Positions 46,137 to 54,523 of a stretch of 64,000 nt of DNA are shown in pieces; the stretch's first letter is position 1, and every line of letters begins with the position of its first letter. The notes below the pieces were generated by a model, which saw only the letters and a list, made by a program, of their open reading frames with translations, did no database searches and was not told where the DNA came from. The stretch is from contig CALEJT010000089.1 in NCBI GenBank assembly GCA_937898685.1, positions 21,033 through 85,032 on the forward strand, given 5' to 3'. This stretch comes from an uncultured Gammaproteobacteria bacterium (GTDB lineage: Bacteria > Pseudomonadota > Gammaproteobacteria > Pseudomonadales > Pseudohongiellaceae). A program made the position numbers and the translations under genes.

Positions 46137-47522
46137 TTGAACATCACGGACGTCGCCGCGCACCGCCGCCCCGCTTCACTGGCACTGGCCTTGTGCCGCA
46201 CCCTTCCCTCTCTTCTGGCCTGCCTGCTCTGCCTGAATTCGCCCCTGGCTTCCGCTGCCGATGCCAGCATGCCGGCAGAACTCGCGCCTCTCAACGATCT
46301 GGTCGAGGAATTCCGTTACCAGGAGGCCTACACCCTGGCGCAGCAGCTCAGCACCGAATGGGAAGGCGACCCGCAATTCGACTTCCTCTATGGCCTCGCG
46401 GCGCTGGAAACGGGACGCGCCAACGAGGCGATCTTCGCCTTCGAGCGTCTGGTGCAGACCTATCCCAATCAGCCGCGCTTCAAACTGGAGCTGGCGCGCG
46501 CGCACTTCGAACAGAACAATCTCACTGCTTCGCGAGAGTTGTTCCAGGAAGTGCTGAACACCAATCCCACGACCAACGTGCGCAGCAACATCGAAGCCTT
46601 CCTGGCCGCGATCGCAGATCGCGAGCGCGCGATGCAGAGCCGCCTCACCTGGTTCGTGAGCTCGATCCTCGGCAATGACACCAACATCAACAGCGCCACC
46701 GAACTGGGTGTGATCAGCACGCCGATCGGCGACGTCGAACTGAATCCCAATGGTCAGAGCATCGAGGACACTTTTCTCGAAGTCGCCGGTGGTTTCTCCT
46801 ATACCAAGCCGCTCAACAAGCTGGCGACGATCAACCTCAACGCCAGTTACACCAAGCACAACAACATCGACACCAGCGACTTCGACCTCGACGTGCTCGC
46901 TGCCGATGCCAGCTATGCGCGCACCTTCGGCAACATTCGTCTTTCCGGCGGCGGCCGTGCCCAGCGTGTGAATCTCGGTGGCGACCCCTTCCAGAACAGC
47001 GCGTCCGTGATCGCGTCCGCGCAGCACAGCACGGGTAATGGTTGGACGCAGAGCCTTACGCTGGCCTACACCGGCGTGCGCTACGACACGGGCAATACGG
47101 CCAATGCCGATCTACGCGACGTGAATCAGTGGTTGGTGTCGGGGGTGGTGAACAAGACCCAGGGCCGCTTCAGCCACACGCTGAGTCTCTATTACGGGGA
47201 TGAGGATGCGCGCCATTCCGCCGGCAAGAACAACGCGCAGGAGTTCTATGGCATTGCCTTCGTGGAACAGGTGCTGCTGCGTCCCAGCCACATAGGCTAT
47301 CTGAGAGTTTCCTACCACCAGAGCGAGAACAAGGCGCCGCAGCCGATCTTCAACATCGCACGCGAGGATGATCTTTTCTCGAGCTCGCTCGGTTGGCTCT
47401 GGCAGTTCAGCCGCAAACTCAACTTCACGACCGACCTCACCTACATCGACAACGACAGCAATCTGGAACTCTTCGCCTACGATCGGGTCAAGTTCCAGGC
47501 TGGGCTGCGTTATCAGTTCTGA
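46137..47522 (+). CDS. TPR plus outer-membrane beta-barrel protein (DUF560 / Slam-like)
   Basis: 461 residues from a TTG start at 46137 with AAGGGA about 11 bases upstream; no in-frame ATG precedes the mature domain. The signal peptide ends near ASA at residue 40. Residues 50-160 form TPR-like helices (FRYQEAYTLAQQLSTEW and FLYGLAALETGRANEAIFAF). From about 170 the sequence alternates like beta strands and ends in LRYQF with a C-terminal Phe, as outer-membrane barrels do. This layout matches surface lipoprotein assembly modifiers (Slam), which move lipoproteins to the cell surface, but no substrate lipoprotein gene is adjacent. Other TPR-barrel families are possible. Confidence 0.75.
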   Translation: MNITDVAAHRRPASLALALCRTLPSLLACLLCLNSPLASAADASMPAELAPLNDLVEEFRYQEAYTLAQQLSTEWEGDPQFDFLYGLAALETGRANEAIFAFERLVQTYPNQPRFKLELARAHFEQNNLTASRELFQEVLNTNPTTNVRSNIEAFLAAIADRERAMQSRLTWFVSSILGNDTNINSATELGVISTPIGDVELNPNGQSIEDTFLEVAGGFSYTKPLNKLATINLNASYTKHNNIDTSDFDLDVLAADASYARTFGNIRLSGGGRAQRVNLGGDPFQNSASVIASAQHSTGNGWTQSLTLAYTGVRYDTGNTANADLRDVNQWLVSGVVNKTQGRFSHTLSLYYGDEDARHSAGKNNAQEFYGIAFVEQVLLRPSHIGYLRVSYHQSENKAPQPIFNIAREDDLFSSSLGWLWQFSRKLNFTTDLTYIDNDSNLELFAYDRVKFQAGLRYQF

Positions 47523-47923
47523 GACTCGTTGTTTTCCTGAAAGCGCAATGACGCGGAATTGATGCAGTAGCGCAATCCGGTCGGCGCCGGACCGTCGGTG
47601 AAGACATGACCAAGATGCGCATCGCAGCGCGCGCAGGTGACTTCGATGCGATGCATGCCATACGAGAAGTCGTCGTGTTCCTCGATGCGCTTCTCGTCGA
47701 GCGGCGCATAGAAGCTTGGCCAGCCACAGCCCGAATCGAACTTGGTGAATGAATCGAACAGCGGTGCGTCGCAGCAGCGGCAGCGATACTCGCCCTGCTT
47801 GCCGTCGGCGCGCCAATAGGCGCCGGTGAAGGCGCGCTCGGTGCCCTTCTGGCGCGTGATGTAGTATTCCTCGGGACTGAGCAGAGCCTGCCATTCGGCA
47901 TCGCTTTTCTTGATCTTTTCCAC
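47513..47923 (-). CDS. msrB: Peptide-methionine (R)-S-oxide reductase MsrB
   Basis: Repairs oxidised methionine R-sulfoxide. It has 136 residues from a GTG at 47923, chosen because GGAGG lies seven bases upstream. Zinc cysteines are in YRCRCCDAPLF and CARCDAHLGHVF. The catalytic cysteine is in LRYCINSASLRF. The 3' end overlaps the convergent barrel gene by ten bases. It is divergent from alaA, an arrangement also known in Pseudomonas. Confidence 0.96.
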   Translation of the reverse strand: MEKIKKSDAEWQALLSPEEYYITRQKGTERAFTGAYWRADGKQGEYRCRCCDAPLFDSFTKFDSGCGWPSFYAPLDEKRIEEHDDFSYGMHRIEVTCARCDAHLGHVFTDGPAPTGLRYCINSASLRFQENNESQN

Positions 47924-48041
47924 GCAGCATCCTCCAGGTCGTGTAGTGACGGACTTGGCCTTTCTGTACAATGCGCCCGCGTCGAAGGCCAGACTATAGC
48001 ACAGCGCCTCCCCACTCCTTTTCATCCTGCGGACAGTTCCC

Positions 48042-49256
48042 ATGAGCGTGTTTACCCAATCCGAAAAACTGCGCCACGTCTGTTATGAAATTCGCGGCCC
48101 CGCGATGCAGCAGGCGAAACGTCTGGAGGAAGAAGGCTTCAAGATTCTCAAGCTGAACATCGGCAACCCCGGTGTGTTCGGCTTCGACGCGCCCGAAGAG
48201 ATCCTGCGCGACGTGATTCTGAACCTGCCGGAATCGCAGGCCTATTCCGATTCGAAAGGCCTCTTCAATGCGCGCAAGGCGGTGATGCACGAAACCCAGC
48301 GCCTCGGCATCAAGGGTGTGAACATCGACGACATCTATCTGGGCAACGGCGTCAGCGAGCTGATCGTCATGTCGATGCAGGCCCTCTGCAACAACGGTGA
48401 CGAAGTGCTCGTGCCCGCGCCCGACTACCCGCTCTGGACTGCAGCCATCACGCTCAGCGGCGGCAAGGCCGTGCACTACGTATGTGACGAAGAGGCTGAT
48501 TGGTTCCCCGACATCGATGACATCAAGTCGAAGATCACGCCGCGCACGAAAGCCATTGTGGTGATCAACCCCAACAACCCGACCGGTGCCGTATACAGCG
48601 AAGACCTTCTGAAGCAGATCGTCGAACTCGCGCGCCAGCACAACCTGATGCTGCTTGCCGACGAGATCTACGACAAGATCCTCTACGACGGTGCCGTTCA
48701 TACGCCGCTGGCACGACTGGCGGAAGATGTCTTCACCATCACCTTCAATGGTCTGTCGAAGACCTATCGCCTCGCCGGTTTCCGTTCGGGCTGGATGATC
48801 CTGAGCGGCAACAAAGACGTGGCACGCGACTACATCGAAGGTCTCGACATCCTGTCCAACATGCGCCTCTGCGCCAACGTGCCGGCGCAACAAGCCATTC
48901 AGACCGCCTTGGGTGGCTATCAGAGCATCAATGAACTGATCATTCCAGGTGGCCGTTTGCGCGAGCAACGCGACATCGCCTGGAACATGCTCAACGACAT
49001 CCCCGGGGTGAGCTGCGTGAAACCGAAAGGTGCGATGTATCTCTTCCCGCGCCTCGATCCGAAGATGTATCCCTTCACCAGCGACGATCAGTTCGTGCTG
49101 GACTTCCTGCTGAAGGAGAAGGTGCTGCTGGTCAAAGGCAGTGGCTTCAACATTCAGGATGTGAACCACTTCCGCATCGTCTTCCTGCCGCACGCCGATG
49201 TATTGGCGGACGCGATGCTGCGTCTCAAACGTTTCCTCGCCACCTACAAGCAGTAA
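48042..49256 (+). CDS. alaA: Glutamate-pyruvate (alanine) aminotransferase, AlaA type
   Basis: PLP-dependent class I/II aminotransferase, 404 residues. The PLP lysine is Lys240 in NGLSKTYRLAGFRSGWM. Other family residues are in GNGVSELIVM, PDYPLWTAA and VVINPNNPTGAVY. The start MSVFTQSEKLRHVCYEIRGP resembles E. coli AlaA, which makes alanine from pyruvate and glutamate. The TAA stop directly abuts the stop of the converging pdxB gene with no spacer. Confidence 0.93.
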   Translation: MSVFTQSEKLRHVCYEIRGPAMQQAKRLEEEGFKILKLNIGNPGVFGFDAPEEILRDVILNLPESQAYSDSKGLFNARKAVMHETQRLGIKGVNIDDIYLGNGVSELIVMSMQALCNNGDEVLVPAPDYPLWTAAITLSGGKAVHYVCDEEADWFPDIDDIKSKITPRTKAIVVINPNNPTGAVYSEDLLKQIVELARQHNLMLLADEIYDKILYDGAVHTPLARLAEDVFTITFNGLSKTYRLAGFRSGWMILSGNKDVARDYIEGLDILSNMRLCANVPAQQAIQTALGGYQSINELIIPGGRLREQRDIAWNMLNDIPGVSCVKPKGAMYLFPRLDPKMYPFTSDDQFVLDFLLKEKVLLVKGSGFNIQDVNHFRIVFLPHADVLADAMLRLKRFLATYKQ

Positions 49257-50393
49257 CTAGGCGAGCACTTCCATGCCGAGTCCGGTCACTGCCGCGCGCA
49301 GGGCCGGATTCTCTCCTACGCTCACCCGGTACTCGCTGAATTCGCGGCGCAGCGGATAGTCGCGTCGCAGCGCATCGAAACGCTTGGGCGCATCGGGCTG
49401 CTGCATGGCTGCACGCAAGGCAGCATCGTCGTTGCGCAAGTCGTAGGCGCGCAGGATCAACTGCGACAGCATTGTGACGAGAGCACCACCAGTCTCCGGC
49501 AACTCGAGCACGATGGGCGCTGCGGATGGGGGTAATTGCGCGAGCGACGGATCCAGGCCGAAGTGGTCACAGAACTGCGCATGGATCATCGACGTGCCGC
49601 GCAGCTTGCCGCCGTAGCTGTAACCAGCGATGTGCGGCGAGCCATAGCGCGCCACTTGCAGGAGTTCGACAGAGATGCGTGGTTCGTTCTGCCAGGCATC
49701 GAGCACGGCCACGAAGTCCTGATGTTTGCGGCAATGCGCGAGCAGGGCTGCTTCATCCACCACTTCCCCACGTGCAGCGTTGATGAACACGGCAGCGCGC
49801 GGCAGCGCTGCCAATACCGCGGCATCGATCATGTGACGCGTCGGATGCGGCCCATCCTTCGTCAATGGCACATGCACCGTCAGAATGGGCTGTCGCAGCA
49901 CTTCTTCGCGCGGCGCAAAGTGCGGCGCCAAGGGATGCGATTCGGGAAGAAAGGGATCGTAGAACCTGATGGTGCAACCGAGGGCTAGGAGACGGCGCGC
50001 CAAACGCGAGCCGATCTCGCCGCAGCCCACGATGCCTATGCCCTGCTGCAACCAGTCGAGACCACGCTCGAGCTGCAGAGCAGCCAAGGTGCTGAAGACA
50101 TAGTCGACGACACCTTCGGCATTGCAGCCGCGCGCGGCAGCGAAACCTATGCCGCGACGTTCCAGATAAGCGCGGTCGATGTGGTCGATGCCACTTGTGG
50201 CGGTGGCGACGAAGCGTACCGGAGTTCCCTCCAATAGCGCGGCATCGACACGGGTGACGGAACGCACGAGCAAGACGTCGACGTCACGGAGTGACACATT
50301 GTCGATTTCTCGCCCCGCACGCAAGCTGAGCCTGCCGTAGGGAGCAAAGTACTCTCGCGCCAGCGCGATGTTTTCGTCGGCGAGGATGTGCAT
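49257..50393 (-). CDS. pdxB: Erythronate-4-phosphate dehydrogenase PdxB
   Basis: Second step of DXP-dependent pyridoxal phosphate synthesis. It has 378 residues. It is a D-2-hydroxyacid dehydrogenase with the NAD motif GIVGCGEIGSRLARRL, catalytic residues in NAARGEVVDEAAL (Arg) and YSYGGK region, and the PdxB-specific C-terminal dimerisation domain. The start MHILADENIALAREYFAPYG is typical. It follows tusA after 24 bases. Confidence 0.96.
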   Translation of the reverse strand: MHILADENIALAREYFAPYGRLSLRAGREIDNVSLRDVDVLLVRSVTRVDAALLEGTPVRFVATATSGIDHIDRAYLERRGIGFAAARGCNAEGVVDYVFSTLAALQLERGLDWLQQGIGIVGCGEIGSRLARRLLALGCTIRFYDPFLPESHPLAPHFAPREEVLRQPILTVHVPLTKDGPHPTRHMIDAAVLAALPRAAVFINAARGEVVDEAALLAHCRKHQDFVAVLDAWQNEPRISVELLQVARYGSPHIAGYSYGGKLRGTSMIHAQFCDHFGLDPSLAQLPPSAAPIVLELPETGGALVTMLSQLILRAYDLRNDDAALRAAMQQPDAPKRFDALRRDYPLRREFSEYRVSVGENPALRAAVTGLGMEVLA

Positions 50394-50417
50394 GGATGCT
50401 TGAGTCGCCAGGCGCGC

Positions 50418-50666
50418 TTACGCCCGCGCCTGCTTGCGGATGCGATAGCGGAAGACGTTCTGTTCGCTGCTGCTGTGCAGCAATTCATGACCAAGGAAGG
50501 AACAGAACTTGGGAATGTCGCGCTGCGTGGAAGGATCGGTGGCGATCACTTCGAGTTCATCGCCCACTTCCATCTCGCGAATCTTCTTGTGCAGCAACAT
50601 CACCGGCTCAGGGCAATAGAGGCCGGTGGCATCGAGCAAGTGATGTACGGAGGTGCTGTCGCTCAT
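50418..50666 (-). CDS. tusA: Sulfur carrier protein TusA
   Basis: 82 residues. The active cysteine lies in the family motif DATGLYCPEPVMLLHKKIREM. TusA accepts persulfide sulfur from IscS and passes it on for thiolation of tRNA wobble uridine and other uses. Its ATG overlaps the yheU stop by four bases. Confidence 0.96.
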   Translation of the reverse strand: MSDSTSVHHLLDATGLYCPEPVMLLHKKIREMEVGDELEVIATDPSTQRDIPKFCSFLGHELLHSSSEQNVFRYRIRKQARA

Positions 50667-50914
50667 GGCTCTGCTTCGTCGCTATCGTCGAGTAGATACT
50701 GGGGCACGCGCTCACGGATTTCCAGTTGGCAGGAGGTGTTGGCCGGATCGTACAGCAGAACGACCTTGCCCTCTTCCAGTTGCCGCAACACCTGCGCCAC
50801 CTTGTCGTCCAGCGAAAATTCGCGTTCGCCGTAATCCGTGCCTTCACGCGTCACGAATTCTTCGACGAGGTTGCGTAGCGTATCGGGCGCCAGCGCTTTG
50901 TGCGGAATGCGCAC
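50663..50914 (-). CDS. yheU: YheU family protein
   Basis: 83 residues from a GTG at 50914. The beginning MRIPHKALAPDTLRNLVEEF and then REGTDYGEREFSLDDKVAQV match the YheU family, small gammaproteobacterial proteins of unknown function. It lies four bases after ttcA and overlaps tusA (ATGA), so all three are likely one transcript. Confidence 0.9.
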   Translation of the reverse strand: MRIPHKALAPDTLRNLVEEFVTREGTDYGEREFSLDDKVAQVLRQLEEGKVVLLYDPANTSCQLEIRERVPQYLLDDSDEAEP

Positions 50915-50918
50915 CTTT

Positions 50919-51842
50919 TCACCCCAGGTTGCGAACGTTGATGCGCTTGCTGCGCATCGCCTCACGCTGGGCTTCGAGTGATTTGAAGTCGAAGAGATTG
51001 GTATCGGCGAGATGCGAAGGCGCCACGTTCATCAAACTCTTGAAGAGTACGTCGAGTCGTCCCGGATGCTGACGTTCCCACTCGTTGAGCATCTTCTTGA
51101 TCTCTTTGCGCTGCATGTTTTCCTGACTGCCGCACAGGTTGCACGGGATGATGGGGAAACCGCGCAACTTGGCGTAGGTCTCGATGTCCTTTTCCTTACA
51201 GTAGGCCAGCGGACGAATCACGATGTGCTTGCCGTCGTCGCTCAAGAGTTTGGGCGGCATGGCCTTGAGTTTGCCTCCGAAGAACATGTTGAGGAACAGC
51301 GTTTCCATGATGTCGTTGCGATGGTGGCCCAGCGCGATCTTCGTGGCCCCGATGGATTCGGCATAGGAATAGAGATTGCCGCGACGCAGACGCGAACACA
51401 GACCGCAGTAGGTCTTGCCCGGCTCCGTCTTTTCCACCACCACGGAATAGGTGTCCTGCTCGATGATGTGATAGTCGACGCCGATCGACGAGAGATAGTT
51501 GGGCAGCACGTCTTCGGGGAAACCGGGCTGCTTCTGATCGAGGTTCACTGCCTTGATCCTGAAATCGATCGGTGCGTGTTTCTGCAGGTTCAGCAGAATG
51601 TCGAGCAAGGTGTAGGAATCCTTGCCGCCGGACAGACACACCATCACCAGGTCGCCGTCCTGGATCATGTCGAAGTCGGCGATGGCGCGGCCAACGTCGG
51701 CCCGCAGTGTCTTCTGCAGACGGTTGAGCTTGAAGGTCTGCTTGCGCGGATCACGCTCGCTGCTTGCAGCGGATACGGCTTCGCCCTCGTTCGGATCGAA
51801 CTCGGCAACGGCGGAAACAGCGGAAGAAGTGGCGGTCGTCAT
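50919..51842 (-). CDS. ttcA: tRNA 2-thiocytidine(32) synthetase TtcA
   Basis: Thiolates cytidine 32 of certain tRNAs using an Fe-S cluster. It has 307 residues from the ATG at 51842. The PP-loop ATP motif is CLSGGKDSYTLLDILL and the cysteine pairs are CGLCSRLRRG and CNLCGSQENMQR, both needed for cluster binding. The first 40 residues are an acidic, low-complexity extension. First gene of the ttcA-yheU-tusA-pdxB group. Confidence 0.96.
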   Translation of the reverse strand: MTTATSSAVSAVAEFDPNEGEAVSAASSERDPRKQTFKLNRLQKTLRADVGRAIADFDMIQDGDLVMVCLSGGKDSYTLLDILLNLQKHAPIDFRIKAVNLDQKQPGFPEDVLPNYLSSIGVDYHIIEQDTYSVVVEKTEPGKTYCGLCSRLRRGNLYSYAESIGATKIALGHHRNDIMETLFLNMFFGGKLKAMPPKLLSDDGKHIVIRPLAYCKEKDIETYAKLRGFPIIPCNLCGSQENMQRKEIKKMLNEWERQHPGRLDVLFKSLMNVAPSHLADTNLFDFKSLEAQREAMRSKRINVRNLG

Positions 51843-51973
51843 GGGGAATCGGGCGACTGTACGGCAACAGGCTACTGGCGGTTGGGAGCGCCACACGCGG
51901 CGTTGGCGGTTTCAGAAAGGCGGCCAGTATAATGCCCCACCTGCCCTTTCTCCAAAAACTCGAAGCCCCTTCC

Positions 51974-53026
51974 ATGTTTGGTTCCACCCTGCGTCACCTA
52001 CTGCTGCCTGCTCTGCTTGCCGGCAATGCCTCTGCCTTCGCGGCAGAAGCACTCGCGCCACAGGCGGTGATCCTGCAGTACCACCACATCGCCACCAATA
52101 CGCCGCGCAGCACCAGCGTCACGCCGGAAGAGTTCCGCCAGCACATGGAGTACCTGCGCGACAACGGTTTCAACATCCTGCCGTTGGATGAGGTGCTCGC
52201 GGCCTTGCAGGAGGGGCGCGAGCTGCCCAACAAGACGGCGGCACTCACTTTCGACGACGGCTATCGCTCCGTGTACGAAGTTGCCTACCCCTTACTCAAG
52301 GAATGGGGCTGGCCATTCACCGTCTTCGTGCCCTCGGCTCTCATCGGCAATCAGCCTGGGCTCTATGCCAGCTGGGACCAGCTGCGTGAAATGGGTCGAG
52401 ACGGCGCCATATTGGCCAACCACACGAGCAACCATGCCTATCTGCTCGATCGCTCCGGCTATGCCGATGAAGCAGCCTGGCTCGAGGCGGTGAAGGCCGA
52501 TATCGATAGCGCGCAGGAACGTCTCAAGGCGGAAACGGGACAGGATCACAAGATCTTCGCCTACCCCTACGGGGAGTACGATCCGGCGCTGCAGCAGTTG
52601 ATGCGTGAGCTCGGCTACATCGCCTTCGCACAGAACTCGGGCGCCATCAACGGCAACTCGGATTTCACTGCGCTGCCGCGCTTCCCCTTCTCCGGCATCT
52701 ACGCCTCGATGCGCAGCTATACGGACAAGGTAAAGAGCCTGGCCTTCGACGTGAAGGCGGAAGTGGCGACACCCATCACGACCGAGCAGGCACCGGAAGT
52801 GGTGCTGGATTTCGACGGCAACTACCACTTCGATGCCCTCACCTGCTTTCACAACAACGAGCGGATGCAGATCATCGCCGAAGACGCCGAAGCCCAGCGC
52901 TATCGCTTGCGCTCTCCCACGCGCAGCACCACGCGCCGCTTCCACTACAACTGCACGGCGCCGGGCCCGGAGGGCCGCTATTACTGGTACTCCGTACTCT
53001 GGATCAACCCCACCATCCCCGAATGA
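51974..53026 (+). CDS. Polysaccharide deacetylase family protein, secreted, with a C-terminal extra domain
   Basis: 350 residues from the ATG at 51974. A signal peptide covers about 1-23. The NodB-type domain (about 30-255) has the metal/acid motif LTFDDGYRSV (Asp94, Asp95), the histidine motif NHTSNH (150-154) and AYPYGEYD. Residues 260-350 form a separate domain (VVLDFDGNYHFDALTCFHNN, ending with YYWYSVLWINP), possibly carbohydrate-binding. The substrate is unknown; poly-N-acetylglucosamine or peptidoglycan are candidates. It is divergent from ttcA and followed by a strong terminator. Confidence 0.88.
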   Translation: MFGSTLRHLLLPALLAGNASAFAAEALAPQAVILQYHHIATNTPRSTSVTPEEFRQHMEYLRDNGFNILPLDEVLAALQEGRELPNKTAALTFDDGYRSVYEVAYPLLKEWGWPFTVFVPSALIGNQPGLYASWDQLREMGRDGAILANHTSNHAYLLDRSGYADEAAWLEAVKADIDSAQERLKAETGQDHKIFAYPYGEYDPALQQLMRELGYIAFAQNSGAINGNSDFTALPRFPFSGIYASMRSYTDKVKSLAFDVKAEVATPITTEQAPEVVLDFDGNYHFDALTCFHNNERMQIIAEDAEAQRYRLRSPTRSTTRRFHYNCTAPGPEGRYYWYSVLWINPTIPE

Positions 53027-53035
53027 GCACCAAAG

Positions 53036-53063
53036 AAAAAGCCGCGGAATTCCGCGGCTTTTT
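53036..53063. terminator. Bidirectional intrinsic terminator
   Basis: A perfect 28-base palindrome: A5, then GCCGCGG, AATT, CCGCGGC, then T5. It separates the convergent deacetylase and glucosaminidase genes. Confidence 0.93.
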
Positions 53064-53094
53064 CGTCTTACTACTATTATTTATTGGAGAGCGC

Positions 53095-53949
53095 TCAGTA
53101 CGTCCGCGCGATCTCCAGATCTTCCGGGTAGTCGCGGCGCAGAAGATCGTTCTGGCGGATCATCGCACGCACTTCACGGACGTAGGCTTCGCCACGCTCC
53201 GAATACTCTCCGAGCCCTTCCGCCAGCGACATGCCGTCGATGGGAGCGCTGCGTTCGCGCAGCTGGTGACGGATGGTGCGCAGCTTCTTGTAGCTGTCGA
53301 AGGTATTGAGATTCATGAAGTAGGCATCGACCGCGTCTTCGACGCTGTTGAAGCTCCGGACCTCATGGTAGGCGCTCGGGCGACGCTTCTCGGGCACAAG
53401 ACCGCAACCCTCGCGGTAGCACCACTGACCGAAGAAGTTGTAACCCTCGAGTGCAAAGCGGGAGGTGCCCCAGGCCGACTCATTGGCAGCCTGTGCCAGG
53501 GCCAACGACGGCGGGATCACGTCCACGCGGTGCAATAGCGCCTGCAGGGTGGCCAGATCGTCATGGTCCTCTGCCGCAACGTCGTACGTGCGCGCCAGGG
53601 CCCGCAGGAAGATCTGGTCTTCCGTGCTCAGCGGTTGATCGTTCTCGACCTTGCTGATGATCCGTAGCAGCTTCGTGCGCTGCCGCGTCACTCTCTTGTT
53701 CTGCGCGTCCACGTAGGGCTGCAGGTAATCGAAGAAAGCTTGCTTTTTGGCTTCGATGTCCGTGATCGATGCGAAATCGGGAATCGCATTGGGATCGACA
53801 ACGTCTGCCGTGCTTACTGGACCGTCAGCTAGGTCCTGCGTCCAATGCTTGGGCATCAAATCCAACCGCGATGCCGCCAGCAGCAGGAGGCTGAGGATGG
53901 CCCCGTGCAGGAGCCGGGCAAGATAACGGTGTTTTTTCGTCAACATCAT
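53095..53949 (-). CDS. Bax-type glucosaminidase domain protein
   Basis: 284 residues (ATG at 53949, or three bases later). A membrane helix or uncleaved signal lies at about 11-29. The glucosaminidase (GH73-like) domain holds the catalytic glutamate in ALAQAANESAWGTSRFALEGYN followed by FFGQWCYREGCGLVP, as in E. coli Bax. It is predicted to act on peptidoglycan in the periplasm. The start is preceded by a 163-base AT-rich region with small hairpins. Confidence 0.88.
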   Translation of the reverse strand: MMLTKKHRYLARLLHGAILSLLLLAASRLDLMPKHWTQDLADGPVSTADVVDPNAIPDFASITDIEAKKQAFFDYLQPYVDAQNKRVTRQRTKLLRIISKVENDQPLSTEDQIFLRALARTYDVAAEDHDDLATLQALLHRVDVIPPSLALAQAANESAWGTSRFALEGYNFFGQWCYREGCGLVPEKRRPSAYHEVRSFNSVEDAVDAYFMNLNTFDSYKKLRTIRHQLRERSAPIDGMSLAEGLGEYSERGEAYVREVRAMIRQNDLLRRDYPEDLEIARTY

Positions 53950-54112
53950 TTGAGTTCCACTCTCTGACTACGATGAGTTCCCACTCGTAAGCGATGCGGA
54001 CCTGCGCCTATCAGAGACTGAGGCGCGGCAAGTCTACCAAGGGCAATCTTGGTATGGATGCGCGTGGGCCAGCAATAATTTACTTTAAGTTAATCCGTTA
54101 ACTATTTGATTA
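53950..54112. other. Intergenic region with small hairpins between the bax-like gene and bolA
   Basis: AT-rich compared with its surroundings. It holds two short dyads, AGTTAA / TTAACT (54089-54104) just past the bolA stop and TACCAAG / CTTGGTA (54035-54054). Either may end bolA transcription; neither has a convincing T-run. Confidence 0.4.
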
Positions 54113-54415
54113 TTATGAATGTGCACACTTAGGTGATGCTGGTACCTGTGTGGCTCCCCATTCCGTTGGGGTGTACAGATGGAGTGCCAGTGCATGCACT
54201 GGGCCCTCCAGTTCCTCTGACAAGAGCCGATATACGGCTTGGTGCCTCTTCACTTTGTTCAATCCGGCGAAGGCCTCGCTGACCAGCACCAGCTTGAAGT
54301 GCGAGTCGGTACGGGGCCCGGCATGCATGTGACTTTCATTGATGAGCTCCACGTGGGTAGGAGCGAAAGCCTCTTGCACCTTGCGGGTGATCGCGTCTGA
54401 AACGGCGTTGGTCAT
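54113..54415 (-). CDS. bolA: BolA family protein
   Basis: 100 residues. The family core is HVELINESHMHAGPRTDSHFKLVLVSEAF followed by VKRHQAVYRLLSEEL, containing the histidines that bind a bridging cluster with monothiol glutaredoxins. In related bacteria it acts in iron-sulfur trafficking and stress morphology. The C-terminal SPKC resembles the common SPPC end. It is divergent from ylqF. Confidence 0.93.
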   Translation of the reverse strand: MTNAVSDAITRKVQEAFAPTHVELINESHMHAGPRTDSHFKLVLVSEAFAGLNKVKRHQAVYRLLSEELEGPVHALALHLYTPTEWGATQVPASPKCAHS

Positions 54416-54523
54416 AGTCGGTTTACTGCATCAAAACTGCATGTTTGCCGTGCGGAACGCTCCGTTCTGAGGGCGCGGGCGACTACAATGCGCGCTTCGT
54501 TTCACCCTCGATCCGGAGCTGCC

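Noticed and set aside
45840..46163. 107-codon minus-strand frame between tig and the barrel gene
   Set aside because: No family features. It reads through the inverted repeat at 45838-45913 and overlaps the start of the well-supported barrel gene.
47924..48043. Longer msrB frame starting at 48043
   Set aside because: It would overlap the divergent alaA start. The GTG at 47923 has GGAGG at ideal spacing and gives the normal family length.
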